From Phycisphaerae bacterium (GTDB lineage Bacteria > Planctomycetota > Phycisphaerae > SM23-33): a stretch of 64,000 bases of DNA. Of the stretch, positions 1-8,949 are shown in pieces; within the stretch, counting starts at the first letter, position 1; every line of letters starts with the position of its first letter. The stretch covers positions 51,783 to 115,782 of the forward strand of contig JASLNT010000011.1 of assembly GCA_030745875.1 (NCBI GenBank). The letters are read 5' to 3'. The notes below the pieces were generated by a model. That model was not told the DNA's origin and ran no database searches. It saw only the letters and a list, made by a program, of their open reading frames with translations. The translations under genes were made by a program, and so were the position numbers.

Positions 1-2646
1 CTAGTGCCGGCGGTGACGACTGCGGCGGCCGAAGATGCTCCATCCGTTGCAGAGCACATCGCATGCCTCAAGTCTGAGGATGCGAAAGTGCGGTCGCGGG
101 CAGTTAATGCGCTGATGAGAATGGGGCCGCGCGCCAAAGGTGCTGTTGGCGCACTGATCGAAATACTCGGCGATGAGTACAGCAGCATGCGAGAAAACGC
201 CGCCGAGGCGCTGGGGAACATTGGTCCGCCGGCGGCCGGGGCAACCGGCGCTCTGGCTACGGCCCTGAAGGACGAGAAATATTGGGTGCGTCGGAGTGCA
301 GCGATGGCCCTGGTGAAAATCGGACCGGGCGCGGGCAAAGCAGTCGGCGCCCTGGCCGAGGCGTTGAAGGACGATAATATCCTGGTCAGGCGTTTTGCAG
401 CCGACGCACTGGCGGCTATCGGCAAACCGACCAGGGAGGTCATTGATGGCCTGGAGAAGTTGCTGAAGGACAAGGATGTCTCCGTCCGCCTCTCGGCGGC
501 CAGGACCCTGGCGAAACTCGGTGAAGGCAAGCGGGCGGTGAGCACACTGGTTGCAACTCTGAAACACCACGACATCTACGAGCGCCGCCCAGCAGTGGAG
601 ATACTGGAAACCATCGGTCCCGATGCCAGGAAAGCCGCCGGCGCACTACTGCATGCGGTCAAAGACGTCGAGGGATGGCGGGATCTGATGGCCGCGGACA
701 GGAAAAGGTTCAAAGAGGGGCTACGCGATTCCAGGAGGGGATTCCACGGGGACCCCAGAGCATACGAGCAAACTAACTGGAGATTGCGCTTCGCCGCTGC
801 GCGGGCCCTAGGCAAAATCGATCCGAAAACCGCGGGCGACAGCGTCGTCCCGGTCCTGATCAAGATGCTCAGCCACGACACGACGTGGGTGCGCTCTAAG
901 AGCACCGAGGCCCTGGGAGCAATCGGCAAGCCCGCGCAGGATGCGATTCAGCCCTTGGAGGCGATACTAGCCACTGAAAGGAGCGAAGGAGTCTGTCTGG
1001 AGGCGCACAAGACGCTGAGGCTGATCCGCAAGGGGAGCCCAACTACGCAGCCGGCCCGTAGCGATGGTCTGCTGGCCTGGTTCGCCGCCGACGGCAGCCT
1101 AGCCGACAACGCCGGGACGAATGACGGACGGATTGTGGGTAATGTCAAATTCACAGGCGACCGCCACGGGACGCTCCGCAGCGCGCTGGCCTTCAATAAA
1201 GATGGCGGGCGCGTTATCATTCCCGACAGCGACCAGTTGGACACCGACGCCGCATTTACTCTCAGCGCCTGGGTCGCCAGGACACACGACGGCACGGAAA
1301 CCGGGCAGATCGTCAGCAAATGGCAGGATACCACGCGGGGAGGCGACTATGTCCTGTCCATGACCAACGCCGGTCAGGTATGTCTCACGGTCGGCAACAA
1401 AGTGATCCATTCACAGCAGGATCACATCTATTCGAACTCACGCGTACCAAAAGGAAGGTGGGCTCACGTTGCAGCCGTCTTTGACCGCGGCGAAATGAAA
1501 CTGTACATCGACGGTATGTTCGATGCGGGTAAGAAATCAACCAAGATCAGATATGTGGATTGGAAAGAATACCAGCACGATGATATCTCCATCGGCGCAA
1601 TGTGGGACGGTAAGTTCGGCTTTCGCGGCGTCATCGATGAGATCCGAATCTACGGGCGGGCGCTGAACGCGTCAGAGATTCACTCGCTGTTCGGCGGACC
1701 TGCACATGTCACTCGCAGCGCCGAGAATGACCGGATCGAACTGAGCGACGGCGGGATCATAACCGGAAGAATCACCAATGACCCCTATGTCCTGACGACC
1801 CCGATGGGAAAGGTGGTGATCGCCGCACATCGCGTGGCGGGCATCAAATCCGGAGGCAAGAAAATCAAGGGTCTGCAACTACTGCTGACTGACACACAGA
1901 TTATCTCCGGCACGCTGGACGACCAGGTCCTGCAGATCGATGGTCCGGACGGAAAGACATTGGAAATACGCCCGGGGAAGATCGTTCAATGCGGGTACCG
2001 AATCACCCGGACCAGACCAGCCCGGACGCATTTGACGCACACGGTGCTGACTTTTCGCAATGGCGATCGACTGGCCGCAAAGCCTCTAGCCAAACTGCAA
2101 ATCAAGAGCCCGTATGCGACGATCGATCCGCCTTCGGCAAGCATCATCAGGATCGAAGCGACATCAGCCGACGGCCGGGCACATCGCGTGATGCTGGCTG
2201 GCGGATCAAGGCTCTCGGGCGAATTGACACCGCGAACTTTGGCGATAAAGCTCCAACTCGGTCCAAAGTTCGAGGTCAGGTGTGAGGACATCGTGGTGCT
2301 TTCATCTCGCAGCGTAGAACGGAGTGCGACACAGGTCGACGCAGTGCTAATGAGAATGGCCAACGGCGACTGCCTGTCGGGCCTGATGGCTGGCAAGACT
2401 GTATCTATCCGGACCGAATTTGGAGATATCGCCCCAGCCTGGGGCGCCATAGAATCGATTCGACCTGGCAAGGGCAAGGGCCAGGTCATGCTGAAAATGC
2501 GAAACGGCGCGGTGTATCGCGGGCAATTGGGCGGACCGCACACGTCATTCACAATCGCAGGGACAAAGCAAGCGATCAAGATCAAAACAGCAGAGATATC
2601 CTCGATCACCACGCTAGGAAAGCCCTCGCCAACGACCAAAAACTGA
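1..2646 (+). CDS. HEAT-repeat + LamG secreted protein, copy 1 (5' partial)
   Basis: The frame is open from the first base. Aligned with the two downstream paralogues, the visible N-terminus (LVPAVTTAAAEDAPS) corresponds to the end of their signal peptides, so the true ATG lies some 15-20 codons outside the window; the GTG at 4 is not the start. Residues about 10-345 are HEAT repeats of the form 'AVxALxxMGPxAKGAVGALIEIL'. Residues about 353-566 form a LamG/concanavalin-like jelly roll (DGLLAWFAADGSLADNAG ... GVIDEIRIYGRAL). The rest is a series of roughly 40-residue units with NGD...G cores. It is probably exported and involved in protein or glycan binding; no catalytic site is visible. It is followed 44 nt later by its paralogue. 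Confidence 0.85.
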   Translation, partial: LVPAVTTAAAEDAPSVAEHIACLKSEDAKVRSRAVNALMRMGPRAKGAVGALIEILGDEYSSMRENAAEALGNIGPPAAGATGALATALKDEKYWVRRSAAMALVKIGPGAGKAVGALAEALKDDNILVRRFAADALAAIGKPTREVIDGLEKLLKDKDVSVRLSAARTLAKLGEGKRAVSTLVATLKHHDIYERRPAVEILETIGPDARKAAGALLHAVKDVEGWRDLMAADRKRFKEGLRDSRRGFHGDPRAYEQTNWRLRFAAARALGKIDPKTAGDSVVPVLIKMLSHDTTWVRSKSTEALGAIGKPAQDAIQPLEAILATERSEGVCLEAHKTLRLIRKGSPTTQPARSDGLLAWFAADGSLADNAGTNDGRIVGNVKFTGDRHGTLRSALAFNKDGGRVIIPDSDQLDTDAAFTLSAWVARTHDGTETGQIVSKWQDTTRGGDYVLSMTNAGQVCLTVGNKVIHSQQDHIYSNSRVPKGRWAHVAAVFDRGEMKLYIDGMFDAGKKSTKIRYVDWKEYQHDDISIGAMWDGKFGFRGVIDEIRIYGRALNASEIHSLFGGPAHVTRSAENDRIELSDGGIITGRITNDPYVLTTPMGKVVIAAHRVAGIKSGGKKIKGLQLLLTDTQIISGTLDDQVLQIDGPDGKTLEIRPGKIVQCGYRITRTRPARTHLTHTVLTFRNGDRLAAKPLAKLQIKSPYATIDPPSASIIRIEATSADGRAHRVMLAGGSRLSGELTPRTLAIKLQLGPKFEVRCEDIVVLSSRSVERSATQVDAVLMRMANGDCLSGLMAGKTVSIRTEFGDIAPAWGAIESIRPGKGKGQVMLKMRNGAVYRGQLGGPHTSFTIAGTKQAIKIKTAEISSITTLGKPSPTTKN

Positions 2647-2709
2647 CCGAACCGCATCTCTGAGCAGCGCGCGTGGAGAAGGAAACCGAAATGAGGCCTG
2701 CAAGACCGA
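2644..2709 (+). repeat. Conserved leader, first copy of tandem duplication
   Basis: This stretch, from the stop codon of copy 1 to the first codons of copy 2 (TGACCGAACCGC ... GGAGAAGGAAACC), recurs with few changes at 5388-5453 before copy 3. The duplication therefore carried intergenic DNA and the ribosome-binding site with it. Confidence 0.8.
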
Positions 2710-5390
2710 TAATTTTGGCGGGTTTTGTTCTGATGCTGGCGGCGACGGCCGCGGCGGACAAAGATGCTCTATCCGTTGCGAAGCAAATCGAACACCTTAA
2801 GTCCACCGATGCGAAGGTGCGGTACCGCGCCGTTAGGGCGCTGAAGAGTATGGGGCCACGCGCCAAAGGCGCCGTTGGCGCACTGATCGAAGCGCTCGGC
2901 GATGAGTCCTCAGGCATCCGAATCGCTACCGCGTCAGCGCTGGGAAGCATTGGCCCGTCGGCGGCCGGAGCAACCGAAGCCCTGGTTGCAGCCCTGAAGG
3001 ACGAGAAGTATTGGGTGCGCTGGAATGCCGCAGCAGCCCTCGGGAAGATCGGACCGGGCGCAGGCAAATCAGTCGGAGCCCTAATCAATGTGTTGAAGGA
3101 CGATAATACCCTGGTCAGGCGTCATGCAGTCGACGCGCTGGCGGCCATCGGCAAACCGACAAGGAAAGTCATTGACGCTCTGGAGGAAATGCTGAAGGAC
3201 AAGGAAGTGTCCGTCCGCCTCTCGGCGGCCAAGGCCTTGGTGAAACTCGGTGAAGGCAAGCGGGCCGTGGACACACTGGTTGCAGCTCTGAAACACAACG
3301 ACATCTACAAGCGCCGCGACGCGGTGGGAATATTGGAAACCATCGGTTCTGACGCCAAGGGAGCCGCCATCGCACTACTGAATGCAGTCAAGGACGCCGA
3401 GGGATGGCGGGGCTCGATGGCCGCGGCCAGGGAAGCAGCCATGAAAAGGTCTAAAAAGAAGGTGCTCAGCGCTTCCGAAGAGGAACTCATCGGGAGCGCC
3501 AGAGGCTACCAGAACAATAACTGGAGATTGCGTTTCGACGCCGCGCGGGCTCTGGGCATAATCGATCCGAAAATCGCGGGCGACAGCGTCGTCCCAGTCC
3601 TGATCAAGCTACTCAGACACGACACGCCGTGGGTGCGCCATAAGAGCACCGAAACCCTGGGAACAATCGGCAAGCCCGCACTGGCCGCAATTCCCGCCCT
3701 GAAGGCTATCCTGGCCAATGAGAGGCACGAAGCGGTTTGCCTGGAGGCACACGAGACGCTGAGGATAATCCGCCGGGGAAGTCCAACTACGCGTCCCGCC
3801 CGCAGCGACGGTCTGCTGGCCTGGCTCGCCGCCAACGGCAGCACAGCCGACAGCGCCGGGACAAACGATGGCCGGATTGTGGGTAATGTCACATTCACAA
3901 CCGACCGCCACGGGGCAGTCCGCAGCGCGTTGGCCTTCAATAGAGATGGCGGGCGCGTTGTCATTCCCGACAGCGACCGCTTGGACACCGACGACGCATT
4001 TACTCTCAGCGCCTGGATAATCAGGACACACGATGGTGTGAGCGCCGGCCGGATCGTCAGCAAATGGCAGGATGCCACGCGGGAAGGTGACTATGCCCTG
4101 TCCATGATCGATTCCGGTCAGATGGTTTTCAGGGTAGCCTACAGAGTGGTCCATTCACGGCAGGATCACATCTATTCTAACTCACGCGTGCCAAGAGGAA
4201 GGTGGACTCACGTTGCAGCCGCCTTTGACCGCGGTGAAATGAAACTGTACATCAACGGCATATTCGATGCGGGCAAGAAATCAACCAGGATCAAGTATGC
4301 GGATTGGAGAGAATACGAACACGATGATATTTCTATCGGCGCATCGTGGGATGGTAAATTCGGCTATCGCGGCGCCATCGATGAGATCCGAATCTACGGG
4401 CGGGCACTGAGCGCATCGGAGATTCACACGCTGTTCGGCGGTCCTCCGCGCGCCGCTCGGAACGCCAAAACCGATCGTGTCGAACTGAGGAACGGCAGCA
4501 TCATCACCGGGACGATCACAAATACCCGCTATGTCGTGACGACAGCGATGGGGAAGATAACAATCCCCGCCGCCCGCGTGGCGGGCATCATATCCGGGGG
4601 CAACAAGATCAAGGGGCTGCGACTGCAGCTGACTGACTCGCAGGTTATCTCCGGCACGCTGGTCGATCAGACCCTGCAGATCGATGGCCCGACCGGAAAG
4701 ACGTTGAAGATACCCCCGGGGAAAATCGTTCAATGCGGATACCGAATCACCCATGCCAGACCGGTTAGATCGGCCTCGACGGGCATGGTGCTCACTCTGC
4801 GCAATGGCGATCAACTGGTCGCAGAGCCTGCCGCCAAACTGCAACTCAAAAGCCCGTATGCATCGTTGATCGATCTGCCTTCCGGAAGTATCGTCAGGAT
4901 CGATGCGACAGCGCGTGGCGGCCGCGTACATCGTGTGATGCTGGCAAACGGTTCGAGACTCTCGGGCACACTGATGCCAAGAACTCTGGCGGTGAAGCTT
5001 CAACTCGGTCCGAAGTTGGAGGTCCGATGTGAAGATTTGGCGGTGCTTTCATGTCCAGGCGGCAAGAGGAGTGCGATGCGGGCAGATGCGGTGTTGATGA
5101 AAATGGCTAATGGTGACCGCCTGCCGGGCCGGGTGGCCGACAAGAACGTATCGATCAGAACCGAGTTTGGAGACATCACCCCGGCCTGGGGCGCTGTAGA
5201 ATCGATTCAACCGGGCAAGAATAAAGGCGTCCTGCTGAAGATGCGAAACGGGGCGGTGTATCGCGGCCGGTTGATAGGACCGCACCTGTCATTTGCAGTC
5301 GCAGGTCAGAAACGGGCAATCAAGGTCAAAGTCGCACAGATATCTTCGATCACCCCGTTCGGCAAGCCATCGCCCAAGGCCAAGGACTGA
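2691..5390 (+). CDS. HEAT-repeat + LamG secreted protein, copy 2
   Basis: 899 aa. I chose the ATG at 2691 because a GGAGAAGG Shine-Dalgarno lies just upstream; the in-frame GTG at 2673 overlaps that site. Residues 1-27 are a signal peptide (MRPARPIILAGFVLMLAATAAA). HEAT repeats cover about 30-360, a LamG-like jelly roll about 371-583 (ending GAIDEIRIYGRALSASEIH), and about 590-895 hold six related beta-rich units (for example NGDQLVAEPAAKLQL, NGSRLSGTLMPRTLA, NGDRLPGRVADKNVS). It is a close full-length paralogue of copy 1. The 40-nt leader before the ATG is also conserved before copy 3, so the duplicated unit includes the ribosome-binding region. Function unknown; likely an exported scaffold or binding protein. 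Confidence 0.88.
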   Translation: MRPARPIILAGFVLMLAATAAADKDALSVAKQIEHLKSTDAKVRYRAVRALKSMGPRAKGAVGALIEALGDESSGIRIATASALGSIGPSAAGATEALVAALKDEKYWVRWNAAAALGKIGPGAGKSVGALINVLKDDNTLVRRHAVDALAAIGKPTRKVIDALEEMLKDKEVSVRLSAAKALVKLGEGKRAVDTLVAALKHNDIYKRRDAVGILETIGSDAKGAAIALLNAVKDAEGWRGSMAAAREAAMKRSKKKVLSASEEELIGSARGYQNNNWRLRFDAARALGIIDPKIAGDSVVPVLIKLLRHDTPWVRHKSTETLGTIGKPALAAIPALKAILANERHEAVCLEAHETLRIIRRGSPTTRPARSDGLLAWLAANGSTADSAGTNDGRIVGNVTFTTDRHGAVRSALAFNRDGGRVVIPDSDRLDTDDAFTLSAWIIRTHDGVSAGRIVSKWQDATREGDYALSMIDSGQMVFRVAYRVVHSRQDHIYSNSRVPRGRWTHVAAAFDRGEMKLYINGIFDAGKKSTRIKYADWREYEHDDISIGASWDGKFGYRGAIDEIRIYGRALSASEIHTLFGGPPRAARNAKTDRVELRNGSIITGTITNTRYVVTTAMGKITIPAARVAGIISGGNKIKGLRLQLTDSQVISGTLVDQTLQIDGPTGKTLKIPPGKIVQCGYRITHARPVRSASTGMVLTLRNGDQLVAEPAAKLQLKSPYASLIDLPSGSIVRIDATARGGRVHRVMLANGSRLSGTLMPRTLAVKLQLGPKLEVRCEDLAVLSCPGGKRSAMRADAVLMKMANGDRLPGRVADKNVSIRTEFGDITPAWGAVESIQPGKNKGVLLKMRNGAVYRGRLIGPHLSFAVAGQKRAIKVKVAQISSITPFGKPSPKAKD

Positions 5391-5453
5391 CCAAACCGCC
5401 TCTCTGAGCCGCGCACGTGGAGAAGGAAACCAAAATGAGGCCTGCAAGACCGG
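5388..5453 (+). repeat. Conserved leader, second copy of tandem duplication
   Basis: Near-identical to 2644-2709, including GTGGAGAAGGAAACC before the ATG and the first codons ATGAGGCCTGCAAGACCG. It marks a second duplication junction between paralogues 2 and 3. Confidence 0.8.
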
Positions 5454-6586
5454 TAGTTTTGGCTGGTGTTATTCTAGTGCTGGCGGTGATAACCGCAGCA
5501 GAAGATCCTCCATCCCTTGCCGAGCACATCGAACACCTGAAGTCCGACAACGCGAAAGTGAGGTGGCCGGCGGCAGTAGCGCTGATGAATATGGGACCAC
5601 GCGCCAAGGGCGCTGTTGGCCCACTGATCGAATTGCTCGACAGTAAGTCCCAAAGCGTACGATCCACCGCCGCCCGAATATTGGGGAGCATTGGCCCTCT
5701 GGCCGTCGCGGCAAGCGACGCGCTGGCTGAGGCCCTGAGGGACGAGAAAGATGCGGTGCGGCGGAATGCTGCGGCGGCGCTGGCGAAGATCAGGCCCGGA
5801 GGCGGCAAGGCGGTCCACGCCCTGACCAAGGCGTTGAAGGACAATAACATCCAGGTAAGGCGTTACGCAGCCGACGCACTGGGAGCCATCGGCAGAAGGG
5901 CCAGATCGTCAGCAGATGCTCTGGCGGCTGTGTTGAAGGACACTGAAATATCCGCCAGACTCTCGGCGGCTCAGGCCCTGGCGAGAATGGGCAAAGGCAA
6001 ACTGGCGGTCGACACACTGGCTGCAACGCTTAAACACGACGACCTCTACTCTCGGCGCCGAGCGGCGGAGATACTGGAGATCATCGGCCCGGACGCCGCT
6101 GACGCTGCGCCAGCCCTGCTGTATGCACTCAACGACGCCGACGGGTGGCTGACTCCAAAGGTCGCAGCCATGGGAGCCGCAGCAAGGGCGCTCGGCGTTT
6201 CAGAGAAGAAACTGCGTGATGCCGCCATCCCGTTCCAGAACGATAACTGGATACTGCGATGGCGTGCTGCGCGGGCCTTGGGCAAGATCAACCCGCGAAT
6301 CGCAACCGATAAGGTCGTCCCGGTCCTGATCGAAATGCTTAACCACGACCAGGCGTGGATGCGCCAAATGAGCACGCAGACTCTGGGCGCCATCGGCAAA
6401 CCGGCGCGGGCCGCAATTCCCGCCCTGCAGATAATTCTGGCGAACGACAAGAGTGAAGCTGTCTGGCGTGAGGCGCATAAGGCGTTGAAACTGATCCGCC
6501 GGGAGAAGGCAACCACACGCCCGGTCGACAACACCGCAGTCGACAGCGACGGTCCAGACATCGCAAATACAGCAACGGAGGCTTGA
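5435..6586 (+). CDS. HEAT-repeat secreted protein, short copy 3
   Basis: 383 aa, ATG at 5435 after the GGAGAAGG ribosome-binding site shared with copy 2. Signal peptide about 1-23, then HEAT repeats to about 365 (for example AVGALIEALG-type helices, DNWILRWRAARALGKI). It lacks both the LamG domain and the C-terminal NGD units of copies 1 and 2. It ends after a short polar tail (TTRPVDNTAVDSDGPDIA) at the position where the LamG domain begins in its sisters, where they read TTRPARSDGLLAW. It is thus a truncated or minimal paralogue, still with an intact frame. Function unknown; HEAT scaffolds usually mediate protein contacts. Confidence 0.85.
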   Translation: MRPARPVVLAGVILVLAVITAAEDPPSLAEHIEHLKSDNAKVRWPAAVALMNMGPRAKGAVGPLIELLDSKSQSVRSTAARILGSIGPLAVAASDALAEALRDEKDAVRRNAAAALAKIRPGGGKAVHALTKALKDNNIQVRRYAADALGAIGRRARSSADALAAVLKDTEISARLSAAQALARMGKGKLAVDTLAATLKHDDLYSRRRAAEILEIIGPDAADAAPALLYALNDADGWLTPKVAAMGAAARALGVSEKKLRDAAIPFQNDNWILRWRAARALGKINPRIATDKVVPVLIEMLNHDQAWMRQMSTQTLGAIGKPARAAIPALQIILANDKSEAVWREAHKALKLIRREKATTRPVDNTAVDSDGPDIANTATEA

Positions 6587-6620
6587 AACTTACGGGCGAT
6601 TTGTGGATACTGCTTGACCG

Positions 6621-6635
6621 CCCGCCGCAGGCGGG
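6621..6635. terminator. Short GC hairpin between HEAT gene and tRNA-Ser
   Basis: CCCGCC-GCA-GGCGGG forms a 6-bp stem with a 3-nt loop about 35 nt after the end of the HEAT gene. No U-tract follows, so this is only a possible pause or termination site. Confidence 0.3.
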
Positions 6636-6646
6636 ACGTACAATCC

Positions 6647-6733
6647 GGTAGGGTGTCCGAGTGGTTTAAGGAACTGGTCTTGAAAACCAGCGTGCCCGAA
6701 AGGGTACCGTGGGTTCGAATCCCACCCCTACCG
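6647..6733 (+). tRNA. tRNA-Ser (UGA)
   Basis: 87-nt cloverleaf. The acceptor stem GGTAGGG pairs with CCCTACC, with discriminator G. The anticodon stem CTGGT/ACCAG encloses CTTGAAA, giving anticodon TGA. A long variable arm (GTGCCCGAAAGGGTAC) marks a type II serine tRNA. The T-arm is GTGGG-TTCGAAT-CCCAC. CCA is not encoded. Confidence 0.97.
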
Positions 6734-6765
6734 TTGCCCACTGAATTCTGATAGGAGCTTACGCA

Positions 6766-7764
6766 ATGATCTATCGAAAACTCGGTAAGAGCGATGTGGA
6801 AATCTCAGCTATCACGTTTGGGGCCTGGGCCGTTGGCGGATGGATGTGGGGCGGAACGGACGAAGAACAGAGTATCGCCGCCATTCGGAAAGCTATCGAG
6901 CTTGGCGTGACGAGTATCGATACTGCAGCAGTTTACGGATTCGGGCGGAGCGAGGAAATCGTCGCACGCGCCATCGCACCATATAAACGCGAAGATCTGC
7001 AGATACTGACGAAATTCGGACTGCGATGGGACATCACAGAGCCCGCACCAAAGCGATGGGACACTACCGGACGGGACGGAAAACCCACCGTCGTAAGCCA
7101 CTGGGCCAAAGCCGACGGGATAATCTACGAATGCGAACAGAGCCTCAGGCGCCTCAACACCGACTATATAGACGTTTTCCAGCAACACTGGCCCGACCCC
7201 GGAACGCCCGTTGACGAATCGGCGATAGCGCTGACCAAGCTACTGGAGCAGGGCAAGATCAGAGCGGCCGGTGAGAGCAACTTCGGCGTCGATCTGCTGG
7301 ATGAGATCTCACGCCAGATCCCTATCGCGTCAAACCAACCACCCTATTCGATGGTGAATCGTGGGATAGAAGACGACGTGATGCCATACTGCGTGGAGAA
7401 CGACATTGCAGTAATCGTTTACTCGCCGCTGCAGCGCGGGCTGCTCACGGGCAAGATCACACAGGGATACGAATTCAAGGGCGACGACCATCGCGCGGGC
7501 AGCCCGCTGTTCAAAGGCGAAAACCTCAATCGCATAAACGCATTTCTAAACACGATCCGCCCGATAGCCCAGGCCCACGGGGCGACGCTGGCCCAATTGG
7601 TGATTAACTGGACACTGAATCGTCCGGGCGTCACCGCCGTCCTTGTCGGCGCCAGAAACCCTCAACAGGCCGAAGAAAACACAAGGGCTGTCGAGTTCGA
7701 ACTGACCGAAACAGAAACGGCCGAAATCAACGAGAAGCTCGACGACCTGGAACTGACGACCTGA
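6766..7764 (+). CDS. Aldo/keto reductase
   Basis: 332 aa; ATG preceded by AGGAG. It has the AKR (beta/alpha)8 barrel signatures: D52 and Y57 in IDTAAVYG, K83 in LTKFG, and H141 in QQHWPD form the catalytic tetrad. The C-terminal LVGARNPQQAEEN is the NADPH-binding signature. These enzymes reduce aldehydes or ketones, or oxidise sugars, using NAD(P)H in the cytoplasm. The family is closest in look to the YajO/general-stress group, with a long insert after K83 (RWDITEPAPKRWDT). The substrate cannot be inferred. It stands alone between tRNA-Ser and the convergent lipoprotein gene. Confidence 0.92.
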   Translation: MIYRKLGKSDVEISAITFGAWAVGGWMWGGTDEEQSIAAIRKAIELGVTSIDTAAVYGFGRSEEIVARAIAPYKREDLQILTKFGLRWDITEPAPKRWDTTGRDGKPTVVSHWAKADGIIYECEQSLRRLNTDYIDVFQQHWPDPGTPVDESAIALTKLLEQGKIRAAGESNFGVDLLDEISRQIPIASNQPPYSMVNRGIEDDVMPYCVENDIAVIVYSPLQRGLLTGKITQGYEFKGDDHRAGSPLFKGENLNRINAFLNTIRPIAQAHGATLAQLVINWTLNRPGVTAVLVGARNPQQAEENTRAVEFELTETETAEINEKLDDLELTT

Positions 7765-7766
7765 TA

Positions 7767-8165
7767 TCAGTTCTTTCCGATCCACTTAAGCTTGTCGCCC
7801 GCGCCAATCGCCAGAAGCATCGAGACGGACTCACTCCGGTCTTCGATCCTAAGGGTGAACACGGCTCGATAGACCTCCTTGCCGAATTGCTCGATCTTCT
7901 GCAGTTCAACACTGTCGGCCGAAATGATTCTTCCCAGTCCGAAACGGAGGTTCTCGAGTTGAGGTCTGGTCAGACCAGACATGGTCTGGGAGGTCATTAT
8001 CTTGTCCAGTTCATCCGCCTGAGCCTGGCGTAAACGCGCCGCCAGCGCCTTGGCCTGCTCGGCCTCCGGACCGTCAGCGGCGAAACGGCGGTGGCTGTAT
8101 TCCTTCGAGCAACCGACGCAAAGGAGCGTCATGAGGGCGGTGGTGACTAGACTTTTATTGATCAT
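7767..8165 (-). CDS. Small putative lipoprotein
   Basis: 132 aa. The N-terminus (MINKSLVTTALMTLLCVGC) looks like a lipoprotein signal with cysteine 19; the -3 residue is unusual (Cys), with Leu at -4. The rest is soluble and helical, rich in E/A/R (AEQAKALAARLRQAQADELDK), and ends in beta-type sequence. No known domain is recognised. Its start overlaps the end of the upstream prepilin gene by 11 nt and no strong Shine-Dalgarno is visible, so translation is probably coupled. It is the last gene of the apparent four-gene run downstream of the cobalamin riboswitch. Confidence 0.7.
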   Translation of the reverse strand: MINKSLVTTALMTLLCVGCSKEYSHRRFAADGPEAEQAKALAARLRQAQADELDKIMTSQTMSGLTRPQLENLRFGLGRIISADSVELQKIEQFGKEVYRAVFTLRIEDRSESVSMLLAIGAGDKLKWIGKN

Positions 8166-8943
8166 AATGCGGTTGATTCTTCGTTCCCACGAAGCCCAGT
8201 TTTACGGTTTTGTATGCTCCCTTGAACACCCATCCTTCCGATCCGTACGAATCTGCGCTTCCGTCGACGCAGAGAGCGTTGGCTCGACCTCCGTGACGGA
8301 AATGAGTGGTCGGTGTTTGCATGGGCGTGCCTGTAAGCGGTTCCAGGTGAGTGGAATTCTGCATGACGCCCACACCGCCCGGAGCCCAATACATCGCTGA
8401 ATCGGCGAAAACGAACAGCTCGTTCGGACGGTTGATATCATTGCGTTTCTTTGGTCGCATGGGCAGCCCGGCGGAGTTCGTCCTGCCCCATGCGGGCGGG
8501 TCAAGGCACCAGGCGTTATATCCGTAGTTGGTGGTCGGTTCGCTGACATTTCCCTGCGGAACATAGTCGCCCCAAGCCTGCTTGGGGCACCACAGAGTGC
8601 TCAGCGACCCATTGTACGCCTTGAGAAAGGGGCTCGCCAACGGGTCGACCGGATCTGCAGCCGATCCCCAGAAATACGTTATCATACCCGGCTTGGGCTT
8701 GTTGAACATCCTGCACGGCCAGAACTCGCCGTAATTCTCACTGTGGTACAGCCCCATGGCCTTTCCGAGGTTGCGGAGGTTGCTGAGGCAAGTGATATTG
8801 TGGGCGGCGTCCCGGCCCTTTTGAATCGAAGGCGCGACAAGCATGCTCAGCAGGCTCAGGACCACAAGCACCACCAGCAACTCAACCAGGGTGAAGGCGG
8901 ATTGTATTCTCTTGAGCACCATTAGCTTAGTATCGGCCCGCAT
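8155..8943 (-). CDS. Type II secretion-like prepilin, H-X9-DG family
   Basis: 262 aa. The N-terminus has a class III prepilin signal, QSA/FTLVELLVVLVVL, with glutamate at +5 after the cleavage point, a hydrophobic helix, then 'CLSNLRNLGKAMGLYHSE', the usual planctomycete/lentisphaeral type II pseudopilin pattern. Near the C-terminus, HFRHGGRANALCVDGS fits the H-X9-DG motif of this expanded family. Such proteins are processed by prepilin peptidase and sit in the cell envelope; individual roles are mostly unknown. An AGGA site overlaps the stop of the upstream PEP-CTERM gene, 6 nt away, supporting ATG 8943 and one transcript with the riboswitch-led genes. Confidence 0.88.
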   Translation of the reverse strand: MRADTKLMVLKRIQSAFTLVELLVVLVVLSLLSMLVAPSIQKGRDAAHNITCLSNLRNLGKAMGLYHSENYGEFWPCRMFNKPKPGMITYFWGSAADPVDPLASPFLKAYNGSLSTLWCPKQAWGDYVPQGNVSEPTTNYGYNAWCLDPPAWGRTNSAGLPMRPKKRNDINRPNELFVFADSAMYWAPGGVGVMQNSTHLEPLTGTPMQTPTTHFRHGGRANALCVDGSADSYGSEGWVFKGAYKTVKLGFVGTKNQPHYDQ

Positions 8944-8949
8944 TATATC

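Noticed and set aside
6046..6741. Minus-strand ORF beginning MGNGRGGIRTHGTLSG
   Set aside because: It is the antisense of the HEAT gene and tRNA-Ser. The GGIRTHG start is a well-known artefact produced by reading serine tRNA genes backwards.
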